From: Nissolia schottii
Lineage: Eukaryota > Streptophyta > Magnoliopsida > Fabales > Fabaceae
Reading direction: 5' to 3'
Assembly: GCA_003254905.1 (NCBI GenBank)
Contig: QANU01016365.1
Coordinates: forward strand, 680,574 to 744,573
DNA: 64,000 nt
Shown piece by piece: positions 24,982 to 36,577 of this stretch. The notes beneath the pieces were generated by a model. It did no database searches. It was given only the letters and a program-made list of their open reading frames with translations, and had not been told where the DNA came from. The translations under genes were made by a program, and so were the position numbers. The stretch's first letter is position 1; every line of letters begins with the position of its first letter.

Positions 24982-27900
24982 TTAACACCGCCTAATAATG
25001 TTTGCAACGTTCCTGCCAATCTCTTGTTTCGTTTGCTCGGATACAGGGACTTCTCCAATGTACATGTCAAAGAAAGCCCCTGAAAATCAAAATATAAGAA
25101 CCCAAGTTCAGTTTCGCTACCAGATAAAAGAGATCAAATTGATGAAATACAAGTACATAAGTTTGATTTGACTTACGGCATAAATCTTTGCTGTGGACAC
25201 TTCCAATCTGATTGCCACTAACTGTACAGGTAAAACTCACTTTTAGTTTAGCTAGGTTACATGCAGATATACTGCTATGATTTAAGCATGCCTTCAGCCA
25301 TTATAAAGAGAGAACAGACCAAAAAGAAGCCCTTTTTTTTCCCTTCTCGAGTACACTAAGAACAGCCACAACAGTATAAATATAGGTACAACAATAATTT
25401 GTTTGAAAATAGTACTCACTTTGAGTAATCAGGCGTCCATCAACTGTTCGTCGGAACTCTATAACTGTTCCCTGTAATATTTACAACAAAGCTAATGTAA
25501 ATCCATGGCATCATGAATACTTAAGTAATATAATCAATAGAAAGAAATTTATTGATAGATTACTTACCAAGGGTATAGGGACATCCTCGGTGAAGTATGA
25601 ACCAAATGTGCTTAGGCAATGAAAGTCTGTGGACGGATTTGTCTGACCATAAAAGGGGTTTGACAGAAGTTAGAAGTCAGAACTAATCCAGTGTAGTGAT
25701 AACAAAATGATTTTCCAAGTGGTAGTCTAGTAGAATACCTTAACTAATCGAGCTCGAAGTGATTTTTCAAAAGCACTGCAACAAAGCATACAAATGGGAA
25801 ATTAAAAAAATCATCAGTTCCCTGTTGCTTGCCACTTTATAATCAACTACTATAGAATGCTGCACCACTGCTTTAAAAGAGAGAATCTGCTCTTTTCAGT
25901 CTCTCCCTTAACTTAGGTTGAGGTTATACAAAATAGAATGGATGGTTCTAAAAATTACTCATCTCTAAATCAACCAAATTACATTTTAGATCAAACATGG
26001 TTTCAGCAACTACTTAGAAGGAAAAAATCAAAGTACAACAGAAAAGTAGAAATTTGAGTGATACCAGATTTAGGAACAAATGTTTTTTTGATAGAAAAAG
26101 ATTTATCAGAGAATAAAAGAATAAGATATCCTCTGTAGAAGGGGAAAGCTCACAACGTACACACATGAAGGAAAGCCATCTATTTTGAAAAGAAAAAAAT
26201 ATCAAGCATATAATTCCACAACTTCAAAGAGAAAAATTATTACTTACTCTTTCACACTGTTAATTTTCATCCCCCTGCAATTTACAACAAGCCTGACAGT
26301 CATATTGATATCTTCCCTGCAATGGTAACAACCCCAACAAGTCCATCAATATTTAAACAAGCGCCATAAATCCAAGTAAATAGGTCCCTGTTAGTTTGTA
26401 AATCTCATAAGTAGATAATATTTAGCCAAATCCTGCTTGAGGACATCCAATTGCTTAGCTCGAACAGCCCTTTTATATTATTTATTTATTTGTAGAATGC
26501 CACAATTTTTCCCATATACTTTTCAATCATCATTGTACAATTAATTACAATCACCTGGAAGATAAATCTTTTATTTGATAAAAATATATACATATATAAA
26601 AACAATTTAGCACATATGATGTTTGAGACCTGAGAAGATCCTGGTAGAAATCATGACGGTTATTCAGTTCATCAGAAGAAATTGATGCATATTTTGGGCC
26701 CAGTTTCTCACAGAGGGAGTACGGATGAACATCTGTTAAATAAAGACCAAGAGTGACTCAATAGATGGAGACTTTTCCTAACAATAGTACACAAGTATCA
26801 AAAATATTTCATTTTCTTTTCAAAGGAAGAGTAAAATGCATATTAAGTATCCGAGGAAACTTACAAAATCCAAAAGCATAGATCTTCAGCGACTTTATTT
26901 TAACTATCGTCATGGTTCGAGATCCTGTACCAACCAGAACCTGAAGCAAATTAAGCCCATTAGTTAGGGAAAAAGGAAGGTAAATATGGAAATTCAAACA
27001 CTGCATTTGGTGATAGTCCAATTGGTCGAACTCAAACATTCACACTCATATATATAGGTGGATTGGATGGTTTTAACAAACTTTATATGTATAAACTGTG
27101 ATCTAATCGAATATCCATCCATTTGCCACCTCAAACTACAACAAAGCCTTTTTCCAACTAGGAGGGGTTGACTAATCACATCATTGATCCATGTCCATGA
27201 GGATTCAATAAAATTTTACGCAGACTATTGAGTGCCTAACACAGCCCTCCTTTTCTATCAATAATTTGGTACTTGGGACTGACTATGTAAAGATTTGGAA
27301 TAAAGCACAACATACGCAAAGTTCACTGTAAAATACTATTACTAGCTTGCTAATTTTTTAATCAACTATGCATTTGATAACAAGCTTAATTCTTAACTAT
27401 TGGAAGTCAATAAAGTGAAGGACCAAGCAACAGAATCTAAACCAAAATTCCAAGAGATGCAAGAATTAATCATACAGAGTGCAAAAGGGACAAAAAGAAT
27501 CAGAACAACAAAACAAAATGCAGATGAAATATTAACCTCAGAGTTGAAGCTTGAATTCTGCTCTCCAGCCAATGCATTGTCCAGAACAACAGGAAATTCA
27601 ATGCCAGTTTTAGGCTCCACCGCAGGTTTTGTATAGTTCAACTCGTGAATCGATAGGCGAGGACATCCCTGGCGCCCAAGCTCCTTAGGCATTTGTTCCA
27701 CTCCTTCAGGCGTTTGCACATCGAGATCCTGCAATGTGCCAGCTAGTACATTTGATGACCTAGTAGCAAAACAAACAAACAAACAAAATAAACTTGCAAC
27801 ACCAAGAATGAGAATGCCAAAAACACATGAGCATATGGCCAAATTGATCCTAAGTCCTAAGTAACATACTCAATGCAAGCTGCATTGGTCCCTGATAACA

Positions 27901-28644
27901 AAAATTATGAGGACATTAGTTGCTAGTGTCGGGCAAATTAGTCCTTAATCACCAATTTCTTCTTCTTTTTTTTCAAATTTCAAGACAATGTAGTCAAAGT
28001 TGAATTGAATTGGTCAGAAACCAAACCATATTTAGGAGTTTACTCAACATATTAAAAATCACTCAAACAAATACCAAACTAAAAATAAAAAAATAAAAAA
28101 AATATATCAAAAAGAAAAATTCATGGAGTGAAACATACAAGTTCTGAATTGGCGGCACCAATGCCGCAGCAAGCGAGAGAACAGGGAACGACTGAAACCT
28201 CTTAGCTTCTCTCCAAATCAACCTCATCGCGAAGCTCGAGATCTTCCCCAAACTCGCAGGCGGAAAACCCTTCCTCTTCTTTGACCTAAATCGAAACCCA
28301 TCGTTTCTGACACAAGGCACAGGCTTAATCTTCACAGAAGAAGCCGTAGAAACACTCGTCCCAATTCGAATCCCGCCAGAACCACCACCGTAACCGTTCA
28401 TGGAACCCGCAATGTCCTGCGCCAAGTTGGAGCCCGAAGAGCTCGTGAACCACAGCAACAGCGCGCCCGCGAGCCTCGAAACGCGGCTTAGGGTCGGAAC
28501 GCAGAAGCTTCTGGAATTCTCCACCAGCGAGTGCAGGAAAATGGAAGCGGCGGAATTGTGAGCAACGAATGGCTCCAATGAGAAGAAGAATAAATCTGGG
28601 GGTAGAGAATCGGAATCCATTGGGTATAACCAATCGTCCTTCAT
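24982..28644 (-). CDS. FAP2: Chalcone-isomerase-like fatty-acid-binding protein (FAP2-like)
   Basis: Ten exons on the - strand, all in frame: 28644-28139, 27759-27537, 26940-26865, 26732-26630, 26316-26248, 25775-25739, 25642-25568, 25471-25420, 25221-25177 and 25079-24982 (TAA), giving 427 aa. The second half is a chalcone-isomerase fold: TGIEFPVVLDNALAGEQNSS, LVGTGSRTMTIVKIKSLKIY, AFGFYVHPYSLC, EDINMTVRLVVNCRGMK, FGSYFTEDVPIPLGTVIEF, GNQIGSVHSKDLCRAFFDMY. This matches the plant FAP group of CHI-fold proteins, which bind fatty acids instead of catalysing flavanone formation; FAP2 is the long member. Family members studied in Arabidopsis act in plastids. The N-terminal 170 residues are less conserved and serine/basic rich. 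I start at MKDDWLYP; an in-frame ATG further upstream (28710) is possible. Confidence 0.93.
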
Positions 28645-30796
28645 GAAATTCGAAGATCGGATTGTGAAACCAATTGAGCTTAAGAAGAAATGATAATCAC
28701 GCTGTTTCACGTGTGTGTGTGAAAAATGGATTCCTCAGAAACGTGATTTGGAAGGTGGAAAAGGAATTCCAAGAAAAGAGGGGAAATGTTTTAAAGACAG
28801 GGAAAGATGGGAGAAAGTGACTATTTTTTTATTTTTTTTGGTGGGTGCGTTTGTTTGTTAAGTGTAGAAAAAGGAAGTGGTATTCCAAGGAAGCGTTTGG
28901 ATTCGCGGAATGAATTTTTTGCATGTAAATTGAATTGACGATGGCTTTGGCGTTTTGAGGGGAGAGAGAATGGGAATATGCTTTGGGTGGAAAAGAGGAA
29001 CAAGTCATGAAAACGAGTGGGATTCGAAAATTAGGATTGGACGGTTTGGTGGACAGAATTGGAAAAGTGATAATTTGTGGGGGGTCACTTTTTGGGTCAA
29101 GCTTCCTTTCCATGTGCGTTTCCATGGACGTCAAAGATTTCTGAGAAAAATACACTTTATTAGTAAACCAAGAAGAAAAAACAATAAACAGTTTGATTTT
29201 AAATTTGATTATTTTTGTGGTTACTTTTGAGGAGTTTGGAGCATACTAATTTAAAAATAAAACAATTAGTAAGATATGAGATGACTATAATATTTTGCAA
29301 AACTCAATGATCTTTTGAGATGACTTCACAAATGGAGGATTCAAGTATAATTTCACAAAACTTTTTTTGAGGAGATTACTATATACCCTAAAACTAATCC
29401 ATTTCTTAAATGCATGGTAAGAGCTTGAATAGTTTATTTTATATGGTGTTTATTTCAAGCCCTTACCAAAAAATGATTTAAAAACAAATTTAGAAATAAA
29501 AGTTTTGAATAATTTATTGGCTAAATATTTCTAAACAAATGAATAATTTAATATTTTCACATCAATATTTTTACCTTTTAAATTTAATTTATTGGCTAAA
29601 CATGGCCACAGTCTCCCTTTGGACTTCCATGTTGTTGAATAGTTTCCTAATTTTCTTTTCATTGCTTTATTTGTTAATAGGGTATGGTTCCCTATGTTAT
29701 GAGGGTGTAATTTCTGTGTTACTTTAAGATTTTGCCCCATTTTTTATTTAAAAAAATTGCAAATAATAATATATTATGTATGGTTTTATGAAAAATAAAA
29801 TCTCTAAAGTGAGATCTCACAACTTTGATTAAATCCACTTTTTTATTTATTGATTTAATCTTGAGATTTCTCATATTTTTTCTTTTAAAGTAAAAAAATC
29901 TTACTTTAAAATATTCAATTCCAATTTTATCATATTATAAAATCCAAACTCAAACCTAGCAAACATTTTTTTTTCAAAAAGTTTATATAAACTTTTAAAA
30001 AAAAATATAAGTTTAATTTTTATCTATTGAAAGCGTAACGTTGTTACACTTTTATTTAATAATATCATTGTAAATAGATGACTTTTTAAGTATTCAATAA
30101 CATTAACTATTTTGTTAATTTTATTTATATGATAATATTAATTGAATGACACTATAAAATTTATGACAATTAATTTTTTTTGAAAAAAAAAATTAATTTT
30201 CACAACTAATAAGAGAGATATGTTGAGTTGTTTGAAGGGGGCCACTGTTTTGGACGCGAATGCCATTTGGGAATTTCTAAATGACTGTTGTGTCCTTTGG
30301 AATCTGGTTGGAATCCTTTTCCATCACGTGAGTGTAGGGGACAGGCGACAGCGCCAGTTTCAACGAACAATCAACAAAAACATCGTCGGTTGGGTCGCGT
30401 TAGCCGCCTACACGCCTCGGCGCGGCGCCGTGTTTTCTTTCTCTACTTGTTTATCGTTAAACCGAATGTTAACTTCGATTTTTGCGCATAACACCAGTTG
30501 CACAAGAAAAATTGAACTCTACTGTCGAATAATTTCAAGAATAATACATACAAAATGGACTCAACCAATTTAAAAGTTGTTTTTAAAATAAATTAATTTT
30601 TTTATAAAATGACTCCTGTTTTACCTTTTTTAAAAAAAAAATAAGTCGATTCAAATTGATTAATGTAATAAAATTTTTAAATTTTTTTTAAAACAAGAGT
30701 CAATTTAAGTCGACTTCTAAATGAGCTTATTTGAATCGAATATTTTGAAAGAAAAATCCAAAAAACATAATTTTTCTTATTGCATACCAAGGTTTA
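28645..30796. other. Upstream region of the FAP2-like gene and AT-rich spacer
   Basis: Contains the promoter and 5' UTR of the leftward FAP2-like gene, then AT-rich DNA with no convincing gene. A short GC-richer island at 30220-30440 (CATCACGTGAG, CTCGGCGCGGCGCCGTG) stands out, but its reading frames resemble nothing I recognise. Confidence 0.45.
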
Positions 30797-31026
30797 AGAG
30801 AAAAATAAGTTTCATTGTATGATATGCTTGTTTATGGATACGTTTTATAGATGACTTGTTACTTGTTACGTCACTTTTTGTTTAGTTGTTACTAACTTTA
30901 TTCTTTAGGAGAAAAGTAAGGTTTCATTGTATGATATGCGTGTTTATGATCTGTTTATGGATGCGTTTTGCTATTGCTTGTTATGTTGCTTTTTGTTTAT
31001 TTGTTGTTACAAACTCTATTCTTTAT
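30797..31026. repeat. Tandem duplication, unit about 112 bp
   Basis: The first copy (30797-30907) and the second (30908-31026) share GTTTCATTGTATGATATGC, TGTTTATGGAT, TTGTTACGTCAC or TTGTTATGTTGC, then TTTTTGTTTA, and end in TATTCTTTA. The second has a 10-base insertion. Non-coding. Confidence 0.7.
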
Positions 31027-31189
31027 TCATACATAAACAAATTAATCACAAAGAAATAACAAATTCAATGAAATGAATCACATGATAAAGTAACATATTT
31101 TATAAAATAACACACATAAGTTAAGTTTCATACATAAAGTTATATACAGTATATACAAAACTAAAATAACCCAAAACTATCTATCAGGG

Positions 31190-31520
31190 GCATCATGGTG
31201 TCGATCTTGTCACGCCTTAACTTAAGACGTGACCACACGCAAGGGACTAATTCCCTTACGGAAGCCTTTTAAGAATGCTTTTCGTAAAAACATGCACTAT
31301 AACTTTAATTAAAAACAAATAAAAATTTTCTTTTTTAGAATAAACATTAACCCTTTTATTATAAACATAAATATACGTGATAAAATACGCGATTGGTTCG
31401 AATATCTTGCCTGTATACAATTGGAGCACTCTAGACATAACTCGATTACAAAATAAAAATGAGACTAACAATTCCTATACGTAGGTGAACTATTGACTAT
31501 TGAATTTTGGCGTCGCTACA
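31190..31520. repeat. Possible LTR-like fragment
   Basis: Begins GTCACGCCTTAACTTAAGACG and contains GCACTCTAGACATAA. The latter is also present at about 13353, inside an otherwise featureless stretch. The shared phrase suggests a dispersed repeat, perhaps the edge of a retroelement. No terminal structure was found. Confidence 0.25.
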
Positions 31521-31695
31521 CTGACCATAAACTCCATGCATTATGCTTCGCCTTGTAACTTGTAACTGAAGAGGAAGTTGAGGGGTGAGAATTCTGAGAA
31601 GAATTTAAGCGAATGGCCGTGTTAATTCAATTTGCAAAATTAATATGATGACAAACATTGTATGAACTTTTCCATGTGTGCAAATGTTTGTCATC

Positions 31696-32300
31696 AAGGG
31701 GGAGATTGCTGATTTAGGATTTGCAAATATTATATTTGATGACAAATATTGTGTGAACTTTACTAATGTGTATTAAGTGTTTCAGTAAAAATAAAAAGGC
31801 AAGGACTAAACCCATCCATGTTCTATAAGCTGCAAAAATACAAAAGGCCCAAAAGCTTTAAATAAAGAAGAAAAAAAGAATACATAGGATGAAAAGAAGA
31901 AGAGAAGAGACGCAAGCTGCAGAAGAAAAGGAAACGAAAATGCAATATTACATGAAGAAAGGAAAGCATTAGTTAAGGAAAAAATTTGGGAAGAATTGAA
32001 AAAGGAAAGAAAAGGTGACATGAAGTCACCAGCTAAGAGGAAAGAAAATAAAGAAATGGAAGTCAATCAAAGAAAGAGATTGACAATGACATGTCTACAA
32101 AAAAGTAACTTTGGGAAGCAAAATCGTCATTCCCACGGTCAAAAAGGAAATAAAGAAAGAAGCCATCAGCGAAAGCAAGGAAAGAGAAGATAAAAATCAA
32201 ATGATGAAAAGATTGAAAAGAAATGATAAGACAAGTCAAAAAAAAAAGGAAGCTTGGGAAAATAAAATCACTATTTCTCACGGGCACACCTTCATCACCA
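31696..32300 (+). mobile_element. Copia-type retrotransposon: polypurine tract and 3' LTR (candidate)
   Basis: AAGGGGGAGATT at 31696-31707 is the typical polypurine tract before the 3' LTR of plant copia elements of the SIRE/Maximus kind. It is followed by TGCTGATTTAGG as a possible LTR start. The flanks share TTTGATGACAAATATTGTGTGAACTT and ATGATGACAAACATTGTATGAAC-like text, as in that group. The following 600 bp are strikingly purine-rich on the + strand and give only lysine/arginine-rich frames. The right end is a guess; no second LTR was found. Confidence 0.45.
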
Positions 32301-33704
32301 CCTCATTCACAATTGGCAAACATATACTTTACATTTTCTTTAATTTTTATAAATTCTCTACTTAATTATATGTTTAAATACTATGATAAATAATATATTG
32401 TGCATATATCTACGGTTTTTTATTGTAAAATTAATGTTTATTTTCTTTTATATATTGTAATTTTTATTTAAATTTTTTAATGGCAATGATTTCAAAGCTT
32501 GAAAACTGCACCAAAACTCAATCAATTTTCTAATAATATATGTTCAGGAATATATTCAGAAGTATTCTAAAAGTCTTGTTTATTAAACATTAAAAATTCC
32601 TAAAGAATCTTTTTGAGATTAATAAAAATAAATTACATATTTATTTGGTTTATGATACATATTGATAATTAACAAAAACATCCTTAACATATTTAACTAT
32701 ATTATTATGATTATGTGATATTTCTTTTAGTATTTTTGCACTATGATTTTTGATCCTAAGTCGTGGGTATTCTTCGTTCTCAACATCTTTAGTGGGAACA
32801 AAAATATGCAAGAGCATGAAAATGAATTTCTTGAGCAATACCCTAAAATATATATTTTTTTAATATAGATACAAACATGAAAATGTATCATTTTTCTAAG
32901 TTATTATTTTTAAAAATAAGTTTACAAAACCTTAAATGTACACTTAGGTAAGTGGGAAAACTAAAAAATATATATTATTTCTCTGTATGAAATTAACTAT
33001 TAAGTATTTACTCTCCTTACAATTACAAAAGAGATTTAGCTCCACCCCGAATTGTTACGGGAGAAAATACAACAAATAAATCCAAAGATTCAAAACAGAA
33101 CATGTTGCTGGAGAAAAATAATTTGACCAACCTTTCATGGAGTTTTCTTGGTGGAAGGATTTAGCTAAACACGTGTGTCCAAGGAGTTTGTCCAAGGATT
33201 TTAACTTATGTGTCCTCTTGTAGCAAACACTTGTAAATGATTGAACTTTCCGTTATCACTTAAATTAAACATGTGAATTATTATTAATCATTAATTAACC
33301 AAATGGTCGGTAAAGTTGTGGTGACTAACAAAGGGTTGTGATTTATAAATTGTGATGGAATTGAATTGAGAAAACAGGATATGAATGCGCATTTCAGCAG
33401 AACTTTAAAATGAATGGAGGCCTGCAAAGTCAAATTACAATAATTCTAAAATAGATCTAATGCGATTGCATTAAAAAGAGCATATTCTACTATTCATTGC
33501 TTGACAATTATTAATTATAATAAAATTCAATGCTGTTTAGATAAAGCACGTGATTGTATTGAAACAATATAAAAACACTTTTTTTATTACTCCCTCTTCC
33601 ACTTTTTTTATAATTTAAAAAAAACAAAACAAAGGCATAGTTTAAGAAACATTTAATTGACACTAAAATATAAAAAATATATAGTGTATAGATAAAATTA
33701 ACTT
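32301..33704. other. AT-rich intergenic DNA before the second gap
   Basis: No gene recognised. TACTCCCTCTTCCACTTTTTT at 33591 looks like one terminus of a Stowaway-type MITE whose other end is lost in the following gap. Confidence 0.4.
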
Positions 33705-34470
33705 NNNNNNNNNNNNNNNNNNNNNNNNNNNNNNNNNNNNNNNNNNNNNNNNNNNNNNNNNNNNNNNNNNNNNNNNNNNNNNNNNNNNNNNNNNNNNNNN
33801 NNNNNNNNNNNNNNNNNNNNNNNNNNNNNNNNNNNNNNNNNNNNNNNNNNNNNNNNNNNNNNNNNNNNNNNNNNNNNNNNNNNNNNNNNNNNNNNNNNNN
33901 NNNNNNNNNNNNNNNNNNNNNNNNNNNNNNNNNNNNNNNNNNNNNNNNNNNNNNNNNNNNNNNNNNNNNNNNNNNNNNNNNNNNNNNNNNNNNNNNNNNN
34001 NNNNNNNNNNNNNNNNNNNNNNNNNNNNNNNNNNNNNNNNNNNNNNNNNNNNNNNNNNNNNNNNNNNNNNNNNNNNNNNNNNNNNNNNNNNNNNNNNNNN
34101 NNNNNNNNNNNNNNNNNNNNNNNNNNNNNNNNNNNNNNNNNNNNNNNNNNNNNNNNNNNNNNNNNNNNNNNNNNNNNNNNNNNNNNNNNNNNNNNNNNNN
34201 NNNNNNNNNNNNNNNNNNNNNNNNNNNNNNNNNNNNNNNNNNNNNNNNNNNNNNNNNNNNNNNNNNNNNNNNNNNNNNNNNNNNNNNNNNNNNNNNNNNN
34301 NNNNNNNNNNNNNNNNNNNNNNNNNNNNNNNNNNNNNNNNNNNNNNNNNNNNNNNNNNNNNNNNNNNNNNNNNNNNNNNNNNNNNNNNNNNNNNNNNNNN
34401 NNNNNNNNNNNNNNNNNNNNNNNNNNNNNNNNNNNNNNNNNNNNNNNNNNNNNNNNNNNNNNNNNNNNNN
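33705..34470. other. Assembly gap (766 N)
   Basis: Unresolved bases flanked by AT-rich homopolymer sequence and by a MITE-like terminus on the left. Confidence 0.99.
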
Positions 34471-36321
34471 AAAAAAATTATCTTTTTTATACAAATTCTT
34501 TCTTTTTGCTTCCTTAACAAGTATTTAGTTAAATCCTAATTTTAAGTTTTTTTTTTTTTTACAATTGAGAAACGCTCAAAATCTCTAACAAGAAAAGGGC
34601 GATTGTAACAAAAATATACCAAGAAGCAAAATCACACAAAATCAAAATGATATAAGACCTCAACACCTCTAACCACAATAACACAATTCTAAGGTTGTGT
34701 TTAGTTAAGAATACAAGACTAAAATACAGAGAGAAATGCAAAAAAATCGATCAGATCATGGTAGTTTGGCGGGAGCTTCGTTTCCAAATCAAAATCATCA
34801 GAGGCGGCATCGCAGAACGCGCAGTTGAGGGCGAGGAGGTTGTAGATCTCTGGTTGCAGATCGCTGTTATCACCTTGAGAGTGTTTGTTGTGGTGGTAGG
34901 CTCAACCGACGAACAAGGGCTTGTCACTAAGGTTGGAGTCCCCTCCGTTCGCGGATGGTGGTGGGTTTAGGGGGGAAAACATGTCAAGGACAAAGTTGTC
35001 AATTAAAAAATATGACATGGGTAAAATGGAAAGAAAAAAATTTGCTAAAATTGTGACTTTGTCTCTTGTTTTAAAAAATCGAAAATATAAAAAGCACACA
35101 AATTTTTTATCTTGAGAAACAAGTTGTTGTACCCATCTCTATAACTCGCGAGATCAGCTTATTAAGTCATTAGTAAATTGAGTTCTAAATAACTCAACCC
35201 TAATTAGCACAGAAGCCCTAAAATTTAAAGCACGCCGTTTAAAAATCTATTTGGCCCATTCTACTTTCTAGAAGAGTAATGTGATTCCCCAATCAAGCAT
35301 GGAAAAACAAGTCAAATGCGGGCCGGCAGGAATGGAATTTTAAGGCCCAAGTATTGATCAAAGGGCGGTATGATTTTCTTTATTTATTTGTATGGAACGA
35401 GTATCTATTTTCAAGCACTTCTGAATTTTTATGTATGTTTAAATTAATTTATTTACCATAATGAAGTTGGTTAAAGTGGTAATAAGTTTTGAAATTTTAC
35501 CCAATAATCTCAATCTTTAACTTTAGGAATGAAAAAAAGACACAAAAACTTACTCAGAAATCTTTACCCTTATAAAAAGCTCAAAATATTCATGAATACA
35601 CTACTCACCAACTCATTGCAAATATGAATGATATACACCAGCATGACATTCTAATGTTATAAAAGAGAGCTATTAAAACAAAATTGAAAGATATAACAAA
35701 AACAACAATGAATCCTGCTACAATAAAATATGTATCTTTCTCCCTTATAATATGACACTATCATAATAAATCATTAAATTCATATTGTATTTAGTAAATA
35801 CCAAGCAAATTAGTTCCCGAAATAGACATGCAAAAAGACTAACTTGATTGACATTTATCAACTATAAAAACGAATTTGATGAATTTAAAATTAAGAAACA
35901 AATTTGATTGATGCTACAAATTTCATAGACATTATGATTTATTCCACATTGTCATAAGTTACTAACATGAAACATCATAATCCTACCAAACGAAGAAAAA
36001 TGAATAAAATATATGAAATATGAAACATATCATATTGATGGCTTTCAATCAATAAAAACATAATCACAAAGATATCAAATCTTGAAAACTTCCACAACAA
36101 ATTTGCCCCTTAAGATTGATGTGGAGATCAACTATTTAGTAAAATGGCCGTTTTCTCCATCCACTCATGAAACAAGATTTTTACTTGATCATAAAATCAA
36201 CAAATTGATTTTAATATTTTTAGTATACCTGACCTCTAGTATCCCCAAAAATCTGATTCACCTCTTCAATGTAAAAATATATTTTTTATCCCTCTTTATA
36301 ACACTTATGGTTCAAATATGG
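34471..36321. other. Intergenic DNA downstream of the G-alpha gene
   Basis: No gene recognised. A segment at 35137-35200 (AACTCGCGAG, TTATTAAGTCATTAGTAAATTG, ATAACTCAACC) matches, in inverted orientation, the segment at about 43566-43640 inside the duplicated block, so it is a dispersed repeat. The last 100-250 bp should hold the 3' UTR of the G-alpha gene. Confidence 0.45.
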
Positions 36322-36545
36322 TCACAACAAGCCAGCTTCAAAGAGATTCCTTCGCCTCAAAGTCTCGTCGACAAGCTTGAAAGTTTTCTTCACAACCTTC
36401 TGATCAAGAGCAGTTGTCCTATAGATTTTGAAGACGCGATCCACGCGATCAGGGGCAGTGCTCTGGAAATATGATTCCTCAAATTTTTTCTTCACAAACC
36501 TGAAAAAATAGTTTGTTCTAGTCAGTTAATCATCTAGTTCTCGGG

Positions 36546-36577
<32 letters not shown>

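Noticed and set aside
28829-29230. Frames of 60-108 codons on both strands upstream of the FAP2-like gene
   Set aside because: They overlap each other in a promoter region, have no splice context and resemble no protein family.
31806-32365. Small lysine/arginine-rich and phenylalanine-rich frames on opposite strands
   Set aside because: They come from one long purine-rich tract beside a retrotransposon polypurine tract, with no recognisable domain.
33511-34520. Long frames on the - strand across 33.5-34.5 kb
   Set aside because: Same reason: an N run read as open sequence.
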